From Rhea pennata (lineage: Eukaryota > Chordata > Aves > Rheiformes > Rheidae): a stretch of DNA of 64,000 nucleotides. The stretch covers positions 63,434,422 through 63,498,421 of the forward strand of contig NC_084666.1 of the NCBI RefSeq assembly GCF_028389875.1, given 5' to 3'. Of the stretch, positions 14,865 to 28,762 are shown piece after piece (position 1 is the first letter of the stretch; each line of letters begins with the position of its first letter). Under the pieces are notes generated by a model. It ran no database searches and was not told the origin of the DNA. It was given only the letters and a program-made list of their open reading frames with translations. A program made the translations under genes and the position numbers.

Positions 14865-17800
14865 AAGGTATTTCTTGGTTTAAATGAATTGTAACAGCAG
14901 CAAATTTTGCAGCAAATCACTTCCCAATTCAACCAACTGTGAAACTTGCCTAAAATCCCTGATCCACAAATCCACCCATTTCAAATCTTTGCAGTTTCCT
15001 TGTGATATATCTTCAGCAAGGTTTGCACTTGGGGAAATAACAGGGAAAACACTATGACTTTAAAAAAATTTCTATAACAATAAGCAAACTGTCAGAAAGT
15101 ATGCCACAAACATAAGTACTTGATGCCTGAACAGTTCAGTACTCATTCAAAAGCAGCCTTTGAGGAAATCCTACAGGAACCCAAAATGGAATATCAGTGG
15201 AATAAAAGATTAAAATCGAATAGGTAAAATAAAAGAAGAGTCACATCTAACACAGAAACAATATAGGGTTGAATCGTACGATGCAGTTACTGAACATGAA
15301 AGTTCCTCACAATAGAGTTCTAAGGATTTCATACACTTTTCCTGTTTAAATATAGTTCCGGCCACCCAGCAGTCAAATCAAAACAGAGGAAATCAGAAGA
15401 AATACACTTACTCTCTTTCTCTGCTAGCAGAAGAAAATGGATTACTGAAGATCACAAATCACCTCTGCCTCAATCTTCTCCCTCCCCATATTTAAAAGAC
15501 TCATTGCCTTCAGTTAAAAATATTTGCATAAATAGCGCTCTGAAAACTCAGTATCTTTTATAAAGCTAGGGAATTCATCTCCCTTTGGTTCTGTTAATTT
15601 ATGAGCTCAGTGTAAAACTTACGAATCAGGTTGGTTGGTTGGTTGTTTTGCTTTGGAGAAGCTACCGAGCTGATAACAACTTCTTTTTAGCTTTACTTGA
15701 AATCTTAAAATTCTGAGAAGCCATGCCAGGACAGGGGGGAGGAGGGGGGAGGCACGGTAAATTAAAGCTGGCTCACTGTGAAGCTAAGATAAACTCATAA
15801 CCCTGCATTTCACATACATCCAATCTACTTAAGCATATAAAATATACAAATGAGACATACAGTTCTTTTGATATGATCAGGAAAGAGGACTCCTTTAAGT
15901 TTCATTAGTTTTATCTATGCTAAAAGCATCAGGTAGTTACTTGGGCTGCTGACCAAGATCCTTACTTCTGACACTCAGTTGATTCAGAATTACGAGCCTC
16001 GAGTACAGCACTTCAGAACACCAAGATCATAAAATAAATACTGTATGAGAAATTAAAGTTATCACTGGTGTAAGAAACCATAAAATACCTGCTCAGACAC
16101 AGCATTTTATTACAGGTGAATTTCTTCCACTGGGCTTATATTTTTGTAATTATGTTTTCATTTGATTTTTTGCAAACACTTCCCTTAGCTCCTTCCTTCA
16201 TCTAGGGCAAAGCAAAGATGGGATCTGAGAAAAGGAAGCTGATTTTCCTGCAGTTATGCTGCAGGTTTGCCATCTCCTCAAACGCTTCTAGACAGTTTAA
16301 TCCATCTTAAATTACCTTAATTAACTTAATAATTAACTTAAAAAGAAACTATTTGCTAACTCCCCTCTTCTACTGCATATCCCAGGCCAGCAAAAATCTC
16401 TATTCTCAGATGAATAATCACTTTAACATCCAGCCTCTGCTTCCAGCTGGCTATTAACCTGTTAGTACATTGAAAGAACACAACACCTATCTTCCTTCTG
16501 TCTCTATAGCTGCAGCTTTCAGAGAGGCCCATACTGCAAACTTGAATGTGTTCTACCTTTGCTTTTCGGATCAGGAACTGCCACATAACGTTGCTCTGCA
16601 TGAGGTATTCCAGCCTAAGGAGGCTGTAGGTGGAGCACCCAAGGGCCACAAGATGGCTTTAGAAGAGTACAGATCCTGCTGTATCTCCAGGGCCTGACAC
16701 CTTTATAGTTCTAATTAAAACAAAGACTTGAAGGTGATGTATACATGTTTTATAAGAAAACTTTTGCACGGCTAGTAATATGGAATTTGTTCACAGCTGC
16801 TCTATCACAGGTACAAAGGGGCCGACTCAAAATGTTGATGTAGTACACCAAATAACAAACAGTTTGCATGAGAAGGTAGAGAAAATGAGACAGGTCCTAC
16901 AAGAAAAAGAAGTCTCAAATAAAACCATAGAAGTGTGGACAGTCTGACACAAGCACTTCAACTAAAACAGACAATTGCATGGTACACAGAGAACACTTGC
17001 CATTTTCCACAGCATGGCACTCTGGATAAAGTGATCTCCTCATGATATATTAAATTCAGTATACCAGGAAGAAAAATAGTATAGTTTTTCCCTCACTCTG
17101 ATAAATACTTAAGACATTTAAAAATGTTTTTGTAATCTCTAAAATGACCTCATTGTCTCCCTACTGTACTTTCAAATAATAATGGTGAAATACTGGGATG
17201 ATGAAATCATTACCTACCTTTCAGATTAAATTAAAGGTTTCTTCAAAGAAGACAATTTATTTTCTACCCAATTGACTAGAACATGAAGACGGAAGTAATT
17301 TTGATCTAAAACAACCTTAAACATGAAGATAACTGCCTCAAAAATGTTTATCTAAAGAAAAAAAAATTGTCTTGCCTGTGCATAATGTACTCAATCATTC
17401 TGTCCTTTTGAAGGTGTATTGTCTCTATTTCCCATAATAAATGTAGCTTTTAAAAGCTATAAATTCCCTGTTCTTGCAGTAAAAGTCTTATTTGCTTTCA
17501 GCCTGAGGAAGTAATAAATGTTTCCTCACCAAAAGCAGGAGGTTGTGCTCTCCAGTCATCACACAAGCCCAAGCTTATTTGGTTACCCACAACCAACTGT
17601 GGACTCTTGAAACTTCCTCACAGACTATGAAGACCTCTTGCCTCACTGGCCAGCCATCTTTGGATTAAGGAGAACTGATTTATGGACTGCAAAAGTCAGT
17701 CTTTAACAGGCAGACTGACAACCAATGTTCAGCTCTAGCTTCCATTCCCTTTGTTAGCTGCTCTGTTATAGTAAATAATCACTCTAACAAGAGAGATTTA

Positions 17801-20140
17801 CTTTATTAGTAATGAGCCTGATGTTAAGCATCTGTATCTGCACTTTCACAATACTTGGACATCAAGAATGTTGTATCAAGCATTCCCTGTAAACCCTCTA
17901 CCCTCACAATGATCTCACTACAGATTTCGCATACACTACATCATTTACAAATAAGCATACAGCAGTACAATAGCCTAAGGCCACGTAAAGCAAGCCATTC
18001 TCCACATGCTGCAAGAACTAAAGAATCTGACAAAGTATATTGCTGACAGTACTTAAAACTACGTCCCTTGGATGCAATTTCAAGATGATCCAGGACTCAT
18101 GGATCAGCCAAGGATGGAAAGAATCACAGCAAGTAACTGGCAAGCCTGGAAACTGTCCTCATCCTAATCTCCCTGCTCAAGATCACAAAACTAATAGTTT
18201 CCTTTAGTTGTGCACTAGGTTCCTCACATTAGGTTGGGATACCAGAAATGACATTGTGATCAAACTTATGAGTGTCAGGTAAGTCTGAAAGCCACTTCTG
18301 AAAGCCACCTCTTCCCCATGGAAACCTGACCTCTAAATTCTTATTCTTGCAACAGTAAGATAGAGAACAAGAGAACTTGTCTTTCCCCTGCATTCTTCTG
18401 GAAAAGAACAAAATAGAGAAAAAAATCAATCCAGAGAAAGAGCTGGTAATACAAGCTCTTAGAAAAGGCTTAATCCATGTCATACCATAAGCAGGCCCAG
18501 AAGTATGACAGTGGAACATCCTAGACTCAAAACAGCTTATCCCCTTCTCATCTGGCTGTAGCAACACCCTCATCAAGGAGCAAACCAGAAAGAAATTCAC
18601 TTTAGTTGGTGATTTGCAAGTACACTGTCATAAGAAAAGAGAACCTAAAGAAAGCAAGCCTAATTATTCCACTAATTTTCCTTTAGCTCGTTTTCCCTCA
18701 AGGGAAGGAGGAGGGGGAGAAACCAGAAGTTTAATGTTTAATTAGATGTTGAGAACAGGGGTACTGTTTACTTCCTCTCTGGTGCCACATGTCTTGCGGT
18801 ATAAAAAGGATCTCAGAAGGTGAAGTCCTCACCACAAAATGAGCATTCTCCTTCCTTCCTTTCCTACCTCTTCAGAAATCAAGACTTCATGAGCTCAGAC
18901 AGGAATAGGCTCTACATTTTTGCCCTTAAAGCATGATTAAAAAACATAAAATGAATGAAAAAAAGTATCAGAAAAGGTTAATATTCTTAAAACATGTACT
19001 AGTTGTATAAACAACATTAAATATTCAACACTTTAACAGGGATTGTAGTAGATCTTCAGAGCACACAAGACATTTGCAAAGCAATTTTCTCTAGAGTTTT
19101 AGTATTAGTCTTTTTACAAGCAGGTAAGAAGTGGGAGACAATAAAGAACTTGTCCAGAGTCCTAGAGGTAACAGTGCTTAGACATTCCTCACCCCACAAT
19201 CAACAAAAATTTACTCACACTTATATATTGTTCGTACTACTACAGCATCCACTTCCAATGAAATTACATCTTGTCTTCTAGCATCTACTTCATAACCATA
19301 CAGCAGCTGTTACTGTTACCACTTCATAATACGACTATTCCTATTCCTCTTCCAAATCTGAAGTAAAAGTAGTAATAGTTTCACTAAAAATACACCTGCC
19401 TTTACAGTAAGTCTATTGCATACATATGAAGTCATTTATTTCCCAACAACCTTTGAGATGCATAGCCTACTATTCACACATGAGAAAGCTCTTCAAAAAA
19501 GTTTTGTAAAGTATTAGACAGACAGTACTATAGATCTTATTAGAACAGCATTTCAGTATAAGTGTTTCTTTGTATTTCTTGCAGTAGCACAGTAGCCTCT
19601 GCTTAGCACACAGAAGTTACAACTTCTTGGAAGCTTGTGATTCCAAAGAGCACAATTATAACCTATTCCAGCCTTGCAAAAGCTATTTTTTATTTCCTTA
19701 CTTAGGAATTCCCATGTTCATGCAAACACTGAAAAATTTATCTACTGACACCTACTCAGAACAGGCACAAAAAGCATTCTCACATTCTATGCAAAGAGAG
19801 CTGATTTAATTTATATATTCAAATTTGTCTCTTTTCTGTCATCTGCTATGTTGGGAAAAAAAAAACACCAGCTATATCAGGAAGTCCCACTGTTGATGCC
19901 AGTTTCAACTATTGAGTAAGGCAGTACTAGAAATTTTCTAAATCTCAAATGAAATGTGTGTTGAAGGTAATTATACATTACATGTAAAAGAGTATCTCAC
20001 AATCCACTAATTTACTACATAATGTGTACTGAAGTGAGAAGATGCACAGAAGAGCAGTATATATGAGTATGTATAGAAAATGATGAAGTTCCATACTATA
20101 TATCATGATTTGCCCAAAAGACTACTTATTAGAGCAAATG

Positions 20141-20162
20141 TAGCTATCTCCTAGCTATCTCC
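20141..20162. repeat. Tandem duplication of TAGCTATCTCC
   Basis: Two exact 11-base units lie head to tail at 20141-20151 and 20152-20162. Confidence 0.9.
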
Positions 20163-23100
20163 CAGCTGCCAGATGAGAAAGGACAAACAACAGAAAATGG
20201 CTACGAGCCATTCCCAATTCCACTATGTTACATTATGTTATGTACAGCAGATGAGTGAGGTCTACTAAGTGGCCTTTTTAAGGCATCTACAAATTAATAT
20301 TTGTAAGACTCATCAATATTTCCTATAAACAAATAGTTTAACAAGTCATATGTTTTTGTTGCCATTGCATATGCTAGTAAAAAAGCTCATGGTTTCTGTT
20401 TAGAAAACAAGAGAGTTGGACCAAGAAGCTAGCTTTTGTCATCCAGTGAGTTCAAGGGAAGGAAAGTAGGGTGAAACAGGCCCAGCAGCCATAAAATATT
20501 CCTAGTTCTTGATTTCAATTATTTTGCAATTGCTGAAAGACCTGAGTAGGCTGAAAATGCAAAGCAGAAGCTTAAATCACATCTGTTTGAAATATTCAGC
20601 TCCACAAGAAACTCCGTGTTAATTCACTTTTCTGTAGCTGTCTGCCATGTCCTAGGGTTGCTGCTTTGATGGAGTATCTTATAAAACCTGACAGCAGATT
20701 TTGCACAAAAGAGAAAAGGATGAAAACAAACACCCTCAAGAAACAAAGCAATATTTCAAACTATTCTGTGGCTATTTGGGCATGTTTAGATCCTTGCTCA
20801 TAAGATGATATAAAACTAAATTAGATAAATTAGATATCTGTAACACTAGCAGTGTATGGTAACTTGGGAGTAAACAGAGATAACTATGAAAGTTAACAGG
20901 AAGGACAGGAAATGTTAAAGTCAATCTGAAGAACTAACTGGGTTGTCAACAACTTAACAGCTGAAAGCATTCAAAAAAACATTTTTGACAGATGTACGAC
21001 ACTGGTAACTGACAAAAGCAAAAATAAGAAGTCCACTGTCCTGCCTTTTTTAGATAAACAAAAACAATGACTCTCCAACTGGCTGCAATTTGCAATTAAA
21101 AAGAAAATTTTCCCCAGCAAGAAGCATACATGATATTCTAACCAAGGAAACATGAAAATCCGAAACAATTCTTCAAAGAAGTGTCTGTAATTTGATCACG
21201 CCAGCTTACACACAATCTTTCCTCAGGACTATGTATTTTACTCCAGATGCACAATTTTACGAGAACTTCACACAGAAAAATGAAAGGCATTTGGAATTAG
21301 TAATGATAAACAAACTCTTATTTTGAAAAAATAAAGTGTTCTAATTTTTAGTTCCAGTGAATGCTGTTTTCTTTCCTCTTTCATACTTGTTCAACACAGC
21401 TTTGCCCTTTGCAGCAGACATTGTCACTACACTAGCATCTTCAGTGTGGAATCACAGCATGGAAACAGCTCTAGATAAAAGGAGACCAAGCTAGCACAAA
21501 TGAGCTTGATTTTAAGCTAAAATAAACTGAGTAACACATGCTTCATCTTCCTGCAGCACATCCATAGTAATATAGGCAGAATGGTACAGATCTCCGTTAG
21601 ACAAATTAAATTTTGAATCTAATGTATATGAAAAGCCATAAGGAACAGCACAACAGAGAAACCAAGTAGGATCATCTTTTAAAAGATATATATGTATAGC
21701 CAGCCCCTGGAATGTTTTCTGTCTCAGAAGGTTTATGAGTAGACAAGATGCATAAGCTTTAGCAACAAACCAGCAATTTTAAGCCTGAATCTGTGTTAAC
21801 AGATGTGTTCTCCATTGCAGTACTGTAACAGCAACCTTTTCCTCCCAGAGAACATTGTAGGCAGCACATTTGTCTCAATACAGCAAGAACTGTAGGAGTT
21901 AAAATGCATAAGTCAAGAGGAAGACAGAGTTGGCAACTCTGCTCAAGTAATGAGAAGGCTTTTTTACTTACAAGATAATGGTGCCATTACAAATATGGGA
22001 CTAAAAGTTAATTGCACTCTTTTGGGTAGAAAATTATGCATAGTAAAGAAGGATGTCTAAAGAACACAATATAATATGCTTCCCATCACAGAACACAGTA
22101 TGAAAACAAGCCGGGAACTGTGGCCCATATGACTGGTGCAAGGGGGACAAGTGGCTGAGCTCAGGCTTCCCACAAGAGCACTCCAACCTTTCCTTCCAGA
22201 GCTGTAAAATAGGGGTTCATCCAAATAACAACAGCAAGCAGTGCAGCTAACAACACACACTAGTAATGATAACCAAAAAAGCTTAAAATATTGAGGAAAA
22301 AAAATAATCACAGCAGTGTTTTCACTAAACAAGATGCATGTAATTTTATGTTTAACACTACATCAAAAAATCTAAAGAACTAAAAAACCCTGCAATATCA
22401 ATTAGAATACTTCTCACTCTCACAAGCTTGAAAATACAACTACAGATCATTAATTTGATTTTTAGGATAGTAAGCATTTAATTGCCTGAACTGTGTTGTA
22501 GACATGTACTCACAAATTTGAAAGGTACCCAAAGAAGAAAATGAGAAGACAGAAATAAGTAAACACACTTCATTATCTATCACACTAACAACTCTTCAGA
22601 ATACCTAAAGCTAAAAACTGCATATATAAAAGCATTTTACATTGATTTATTCCAAACAGCATTTTCGCTTCAGGAATGAAGAAAATCTTCATTAAACATT
22701 TTTTCTGAATTAGAATTTTCCTGAACATTATGACATCCATCTACTTAACCCACTATGTGTTAGAATTGATTTCCTGAATGATGTCACTATCATATTCCAT
22801 CTCATCATTTTTCTACTCTTTCTTACAATGGCAACACTGCCCAAGCAAGAGTCTTCCTCTTTCTCCTCCTTTCCTTTTCAGTAGGTCTTCTTTATCAGCT
22901 CTCAGTCTCATTTTAGAGCCTTAGAAAAGCACAGCGCTTGTCTTGCAAAGCAGCCCCCGGGAAAGTTACAGGTGATCAACCATACAGGCAGCACCACAAT
23001 GTGCTGAATGACAGTGTGAATGCTCTCAGTGAGGAGCAAGCTCAGCGCATTTTAACCTTAGAAGATTGAGAAGGCTAAGTTAAGATTGACTTAATTCCCT

Positions 23101-25196
23101 TCTAAATTTGTCCCCATGTATGCATGTGACAAAGCAGAGAATGGCTATGCACATTAGCAGAGGTAATACTACATGATTTTGCAAAAGCTTTTAGAGTACA
23201 GTTTGTACAAAACACCTTAGAAACACATTTCATTCTGAAGTACTAAACGACTATCTGACCCAGCTAACATTGCAGGTTTCAAGATTCAAGTTGTGCAGGT
23301 TGCTCAACAGACAAGCCACTGACCACTCTGCACTCCCTATAGGAATTTGTCATCATACATCCCAGGGACTTCCTTATTATGAGCATATTTACAAGTTAGG
23401 GACAAAGTCTTGCTGTGTTTCTGCACAGCAACATTTTTAAAGCACATACAGTACCTCTATTATTAAAAACAATAATCAAAGGTGTTTGGAGTGGAAAATG
23501 TCTCCTTTCTCAACAGGCTTTATTTATAACTGCATTACCCTAGTTTCCTAGCATAGCTTCATTTTTAAAGTCACAGTTCCTTCTTATTTTCCTTAATCTT
23601 TCCTATTCAGGGTATGTGTAAGACTCCTTAAAACTCACAGAAGATCAGAGGCAGAAGAGCTTTTAAAATTAATTTTATAAATACAAAGATGTTCCACGGA
23701 ACTTCAGAAAGTGCTTTTTTTTCCCCACATTTGCTTCCATTTTATTTCTTATCTTTTACAACAGCACCAAGTGATTCATCTCTTATCCCGCTAAACAGTC
23801 GATTTCATCTTTTGTGTATATGGTACACAATGTATGTGTGTATGTTCTTCAGAGTTAGAAAAGCAATTTAACACTTACAAAAATAATCTAAAGAATTGTC
23901 AAATTGACAAACCTAGTCAAGTGTGTCTCAGATGTAGAGAATACAGTACTACACAGTTCGTCAAGTTTCATATCCAGGGGCAATAAGGCATTGGGGCACC
24001 TTACGCCCATTCATCCAACAGCTTTGACAGCATAGCACAGAAGGGACAAGTACAGCAATTCTACCTTAACTGCTCGTCCTGTCAGTACTAGCAGTCTGGC
24101 AACAGGATCTGGCACTCCCAAGCTGCCAGCTGCTTTTAAATAGAAAGATAACCATGAAAAGCTCAATTCTCTTCAGTTGTGTTCGTAAGATCTCGTAACA
24201 TCAACACCTGCGTTACAGGCCTTAGTTGGCTTAAAAAAGCATCTCAGAGTTTCACAGGTGGCTGTAAAACCAGCCACTATCCACGCAAAGAGAAGCAACT
24301 CTCCCCAAAACCCAGCAGCAGCGAGGCAGCGGCTCTCAAGGACAGAGCATGAGCCCCCTGTCCCGGCCGGACAGCATGATTACTGTTCCTCTTTACTAAA
24401 TCACAATACTTTCCAGACACTCCAGTTAGGATCATCCTGGATGAGTACCAAGACATTTTATGTATTAACCACTACCCAGTTAACTTCTAGCTCAGAGACA
24501 GATGAAAATCTATATATATATATGCTAAACGCAAACAAGTAAATGAAAAGAAACACCTTTCCGGTTTATGCTTTTTCCCAATCTATTCCTTTTCTCATCA
24601 TCTTAAAGCCAACACTACTGAACAGAAGAGCCCTTCTCTCCACACCACCCTGGAGAAAGCCCTCTCCCTCGAGTACAGCGAACAGCAAAGCTTTGCCCCC
24701 TCCCCATGCGTGCACGAAGAAAGGGGGGGGGAGCAAAAAGCAAAAAAGAAAAGAAAGGGGGAAAAAGAAAGGAAGCGAGTTTCTGTGAGAACTGCTGTTC
24801 CTGGCTGGGCGCGGCACACACGCTTCCCCAGAGGGCCCGGGGCCGGGACAGAGGCAGCACGCGAGCCCCGGGGCGGCGCCGGGCCGGCTGCCCCTTCCCT
24901 TCCCGTCCCGTCCCGCCCCGCCGTTCCCCTCACGGAGGGCGCGGCCCGCCCGCGCCTCAGCGTGTCTCTCCGCCAGGGCAGCAACACCCCGCGCGGGCGG
25001 CACCGCCGCCCGCCCAGCCCAGCCCGGCCCGGCGGCGCCTCGCCCGCCGCTGCCCGGGCGCGGAACTCCGCCCGAGCCCAGCACCTCCTGGCCCCGCGGC
25101 GCCGCCGGGCGAGGCGCCAGCGACCGCGCGGCAAGTTCAGCCTCTTCCCGGCGCGGCTCTGCCCGGGGCGGCCCAGGCTCGCCCTGACCCGCTCAC

Positions 25197-25319
25197 CTGA
25201 GGCGCCGGCGCGCAGCCGCCCCTTCTGCCCCGCGGCGCCCGGCCGCCGAGCGCCACCGGCGGCTGCCGCTCGCCCCGCCGCCAGCCGCCCCGCAGCGCCC
25301 GCCCCAGCCGCGGCAGCAT
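25197..25319 (-). CDS. MCUB: MCUB first coding exon (partial gene)
   Basis: The exon encodes 41 residues starting MLPRLGRALRGGWRRG and ending CAPAPQ, followed directly by a perfect donor, CTCAG then GTGAGC. MCUB is the dominant-negative paralogue of the mitochondrial calcium uniporter MCU in the inner membrane. About a quarter of the residues are Arg and only one is acidic, as expected of a mitochondrial presequence. The human protein, as I recall it, also starts M-L-x-R and its first exon also ends in a proline run plus Gln. Position and strand match the conserved order SEC24B then MCUB. The start ATG sits in GCGATGC with G at -3. Nothing of the conserved uniporter core is in this exon, so the call rests on synteny, the ends of the peptide and the CpG island. 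An arginine-rich chance frame in GC-rich DNA is the alternative. Confidence 0.75.
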
Positions 25320-25514
25320 CGCCCCGCTGCTCCGCGGGCGGCGGGGCCCGGCTGCCTCCGGGGCGGTCGGGCGCGGCGGGGGCGGGCCGAGCGGAGGGCG
25401 TTTCCTCCGGCGGCCGGGGCTGGCGCGGGTCGGGCGCCTCGCCCGCTTTCGCTTCTGCCCCGGCGCCGCGGAGAGCCGGGGCGGGGCAGCTGCCGCCGTC
25501 CCGCTCCGCCGCGG

Positions 25515-25537
25515 GCGGCCGTTAGCGCGGCCGTTAG
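25515..25537. repeat. Two tandem GCGGCCGTTAG units in promoter
   Basis: The 11-base unit occurs at 25515-25525 and 25527-25537, one base apart. On the minus strand each reads CTAACGGCCGC, which contains an AACGG core like that bound by MYB-type factors. A GC box follows directly. The regulatory role is inference. Confidence 0.6.
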
Positions 25538-28064
25538 GGCGGGGCGCCGGCTGGGGCGCCGTGGCCTGGCCAGGCTCAGCCCCCGCACGTGTGCGAGCGC
25601 AGTTCGCGCGTGTTCCGGGTTTGCCGTCTACTCGCAGTTTTGAAAGGCATTTAAATACCTATTTTATACACAGGATTAAGAAAAATCTCGAGTTTCTGCC
25701 TGAGGTGAACACCTGCTTTTATCTTTCATCTAATGTTAGATCATTTGCTTTCCAAAGCACAGGTCACAGCACACTAGCACAACCCTCTGCTTTGCCCTAG
25801 AACAAGCATACTCGGATACCACAGACACGAACAGGAGAGCACGAAAGGAAAACGCTCTGGGCACAGACCATTTTGCAAGAAAGTTTCACCGTAGTGTTTT
25901 GCAGAACAACTGGCAAGGCTTAGCCTTGTCACCGTCAGTCCCCTGCCTCCACCTGACCCTGCCGGGCCTCCACCACCACAAGCGCAGGCTTTCGTGGTCA
26001 GCACAAGCCACGGCAGCGTACCCGCGCCGCACCATCGCGCCAGGGAAGCACGCACGAGACGGCTGCGTTCACCCACCTTTCCTCAGCTCTTCATAACATT
26101 CCTCCAAAGCGACGCTGCCTAAACCAAGGAGCAGCTTCACCCTGCGCGGGCAGAAGACGCTCGGGAGAGGTAGGCGTAGAAATGGGGCTGCTGCAAGAGT
26201 ACCTCTAGGATGGGAAACCTCGACACCTAACTGGACTTTTGATGGCTCTGGGGCCAGAAGAATACCCCACTTCTGTCCATCCTTCAGGGAGGGGAAACGA
26301 TGCACCTAAGACCACAAAAACATTCATTTCCATTTCATAGCCACTGCAAACTGTTAAAACATACATAGTCCCAGAGAACTAGAGAAGAACCAAAGTTGTA
26401 CTTTTAACAGGCAGTGACTCCTAAAGACAATAACCTGTTATATAATCATAATTAATATTTTATAGCAAAAATTTCCAAAATTACATTGGAGTAACTTTCA
26501 TTTTACTCAAAGTAATAATTGAGATAATAAGATACAGAAATTAAGTAAATTATATTAATATCCAAGAAGTTGCAGAAAGTGAAATAAAGGATTAAAAAGT
26601 TAAGTATATAAATTCAAGATGAATATTTATGGTTCCAACAAGCAGAGGTAACCAAGTCATGTTAACTTATTTCTTGTATATGCCTACCCCATAGTAGTGG
26701 TTTAATCAAATTATCTTCTCTGAATGGGGCAGAATTCAGTATCAAGACTAAAAAAGATCACTTAATATTGATCATTATTCAGTGTTACACTTACTTTCTG
26801 TACTTACTCTGCTTTAAAAGTTCAATAACGAGCAGGGCACCGCTACAGCTCATGGCGACTTGCGGAGACGCTAGCCTCTAAAGGAGGCAGTCAAGCTGGG
26901 GGCCTTTTCTGCTGGCCAGGAGAAGGAAGAGAACTTAGCTTTGTCACAACAGAGTTTAAAATCCCATTGCTACTTTGAAAAAACTACCCTAAATTTACCT
27001 TTCACACTTCTCAAACTGCGTGACTAGGTAACCTCTGCTTTGTTCGCTTGTGCCGTGTCTCACGTACAACCTTCCGCTGTGAGTATTTACCGTTCGCACA
27101 TTTTTTTTCAGATCATAACTCAAAAACGTAACAGCAAAACACTTCTGAATATCATAACTAATGCCTGACAAATGTCTCCATAAGATTGTCATTGTATTTA
27201 TCTGATTTATCTGTTCACATCCGTTGAATATGCTAAATATATACAGCTCTGTGAAACATCACTACAGTCGCAGATACTATTAAAATACTCTGAAAAAAAA
27301 AGGCTATAAAATGAAATGAATGACAGTTTGAGTGCAACAACTAAAACAAGGTCTTGACCTGAAGGGTATTCAAAACAGGGAAGGTTCTGGGATGATTTAC
27401 TAGAACCAAAACTTTTTGTGTTTTTTTTCCCTGTACTTACAGTGTAGTTGGTAATGAACAGCTTTAGTATACTCACTTTAAAGTGGCTTTGAATGAGCTT
27501 TCTTTTTCTGAGAGATACATATCAGTTTTGCTCTGTCAGGAAGAAGCAGCTCTTCAAGAAAAGTGATTACAAGTACAAAGCATCATGGTTCACGTCTTTC
27601 TGTCATACATATGGCCTCAGTTTCTAGCAAGAAAATGGTTAGGAAAACAAGCAAATTATTACAGAATTAGGAGCCTGACGATTCAAGTCATATTCTCAGG
27701 AATACTTCTTTTAAGTGGAAAACACTTACTTCAGATAAAACCAGTTGGCATTCTAGGAAAGTCTGAAACTAAGGGGGAAGGAAAGGGTCTCTGGCCACTG
27801 TATTTCAGTGTCAGAGGGTCTGTCTCCTAAATCACAGACAGTCATTTCAAATCACTGAACCCTAAGGTAAAAAATCAAAAACCCTAAGGCACAAAAGGAC
27901 ACAAATCTCCTTCTGAGGAGAGGGCGCCCTAACTCCAGGCTTGTCTCACCAACTGGAATCAGAAGGGCATGAAACGCAAGGGCAGAGATCTCAGCCCTGA
28001 CCACAGGGAAGAATGTGACTGCAAGGGGATGAATGTATGTATGTGCATCTGTATAAAATATGTA

Positions 28065-28125
28065 TAATACATATATGTGGGTGCATGTGTGTGTATATAT
28101 GTGTGTGTGTGTATATATATATACT
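28065..28125. repeat. Mixed TG/TA dinucleotide microsatellite
   Basis: Alternating runs of TG and TA, including GTGTGTGTGTGT followed by TATATATATATA. The left flank has a few TATG units. Confidence 0.9.
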
Positions 28126-28762
28126 CCATATGCCTTTAAAGGGGGAGACATAGAGCCTACTTCCATGGTAATCATCTTAATCAGCCAGTTATAGGAGGCT
28201 GATGACAAAAGCAATCAGAACCCCGATTACAGTATGGTGTTCCCGTTGCTCAAGGGAACAAATTAGGTTAGGTGAATCAGAAAAAGGTTGGACAAAACTT
28301 CAGTCAAGGTTACAGGGAAGTCCAGAGTCCCTTTCCTTATCTTCTGTCTCATTTCTCTGGTCATAGTTCTTTTAATGCTTCTTTTTTTGTTCACAGGTAT
28401 CTTTCCAGAGTTGAAGGAAGGGTAAAGGAGAAGGAGCAGAAAAAAACTGCTGACAGAGCTATCAGTTCCCACCTGCACAAGAATACCAAACTGGGAAGGC
28501 ACTATTATCTGCCATGCTTGCAGATAGCTTGAAGCTCTCCCCCTAAGGCAGGTCTATGCCATCCTCCTTCAGTAAGTAAAATTTCCTTCTCCTTCCTCTT
28601 CTAATATCCCCTAAGAACAAAATCCTCCAATGAATTTTACTTCAAAGCCAACAGCTAGAGGTTTTTATTTATAACTTACCATATACCACAGTTCAAAACA
28701 GAAGATACAGTGGAGTGGAATGCTTAAAGATAGAATAAAATTAGGTGATACAGTTGATACAG

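Larger units (their letters stand above)
1..25196 (-). other. MCUB: Presumed MCUB intron 1 (no exon recognised)
   Basis: About 25 kb of AT-rich DNA lies downstream of the predicted first exon. I looked for uniporter hallmarks such as the YRHGLP block and the WDIMEP motif on the minus strand and did not find them, so the second exon is probably beyond the left end. The human gene also has a very long first intron. The region holds homopolymer and simple repeats listed separately, small tandem duplications and many chance open frames, the longest 127 codons at 4100-4483. I see no CR1 or SINE copy in it. Confidence 0.6.
24790..25640. promoter_or_regulatory. MCUB: CpG island promoter of MCUB
   Basis: This is the only strongly GC- and CpG-rich block in the window, with AT-rich DNA on both sides. 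It contains the predicted first exon. Several GC boxes are visible, for example GGGCGGGGC at 25537-25545, with a CACGTG E-box at 25586-25591 and a tandem GCGGCCGTTAG at 25515-25537. I see no TATA box near the ATG, which fits a broad CpG-island promoter. Transcription toward MCUB would start to the right of 25319. Several overlapping frames stay open here on both strands because stop codons are rare in GC-rich DNA. Apart from the MCUB exon I do not regard them as genes. Confidence 0.85.

Noticed and set aside
18229..18600. 123-codon minus-strand frame in the presumed MCUB intron
   Set aside because: No recognisable domain, no similarity to MCUB, and chance occurrence is plausible.
24566..25588. 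Long frames of up to 271 codons on both strands across the CpG island
   Set aside because: GC-rich DNA has few stop codons. The translations are low-complexity Ala/Arg/Pro/Gly and overlap each other. Only the frame ending at the donor at 25197 has independent support.
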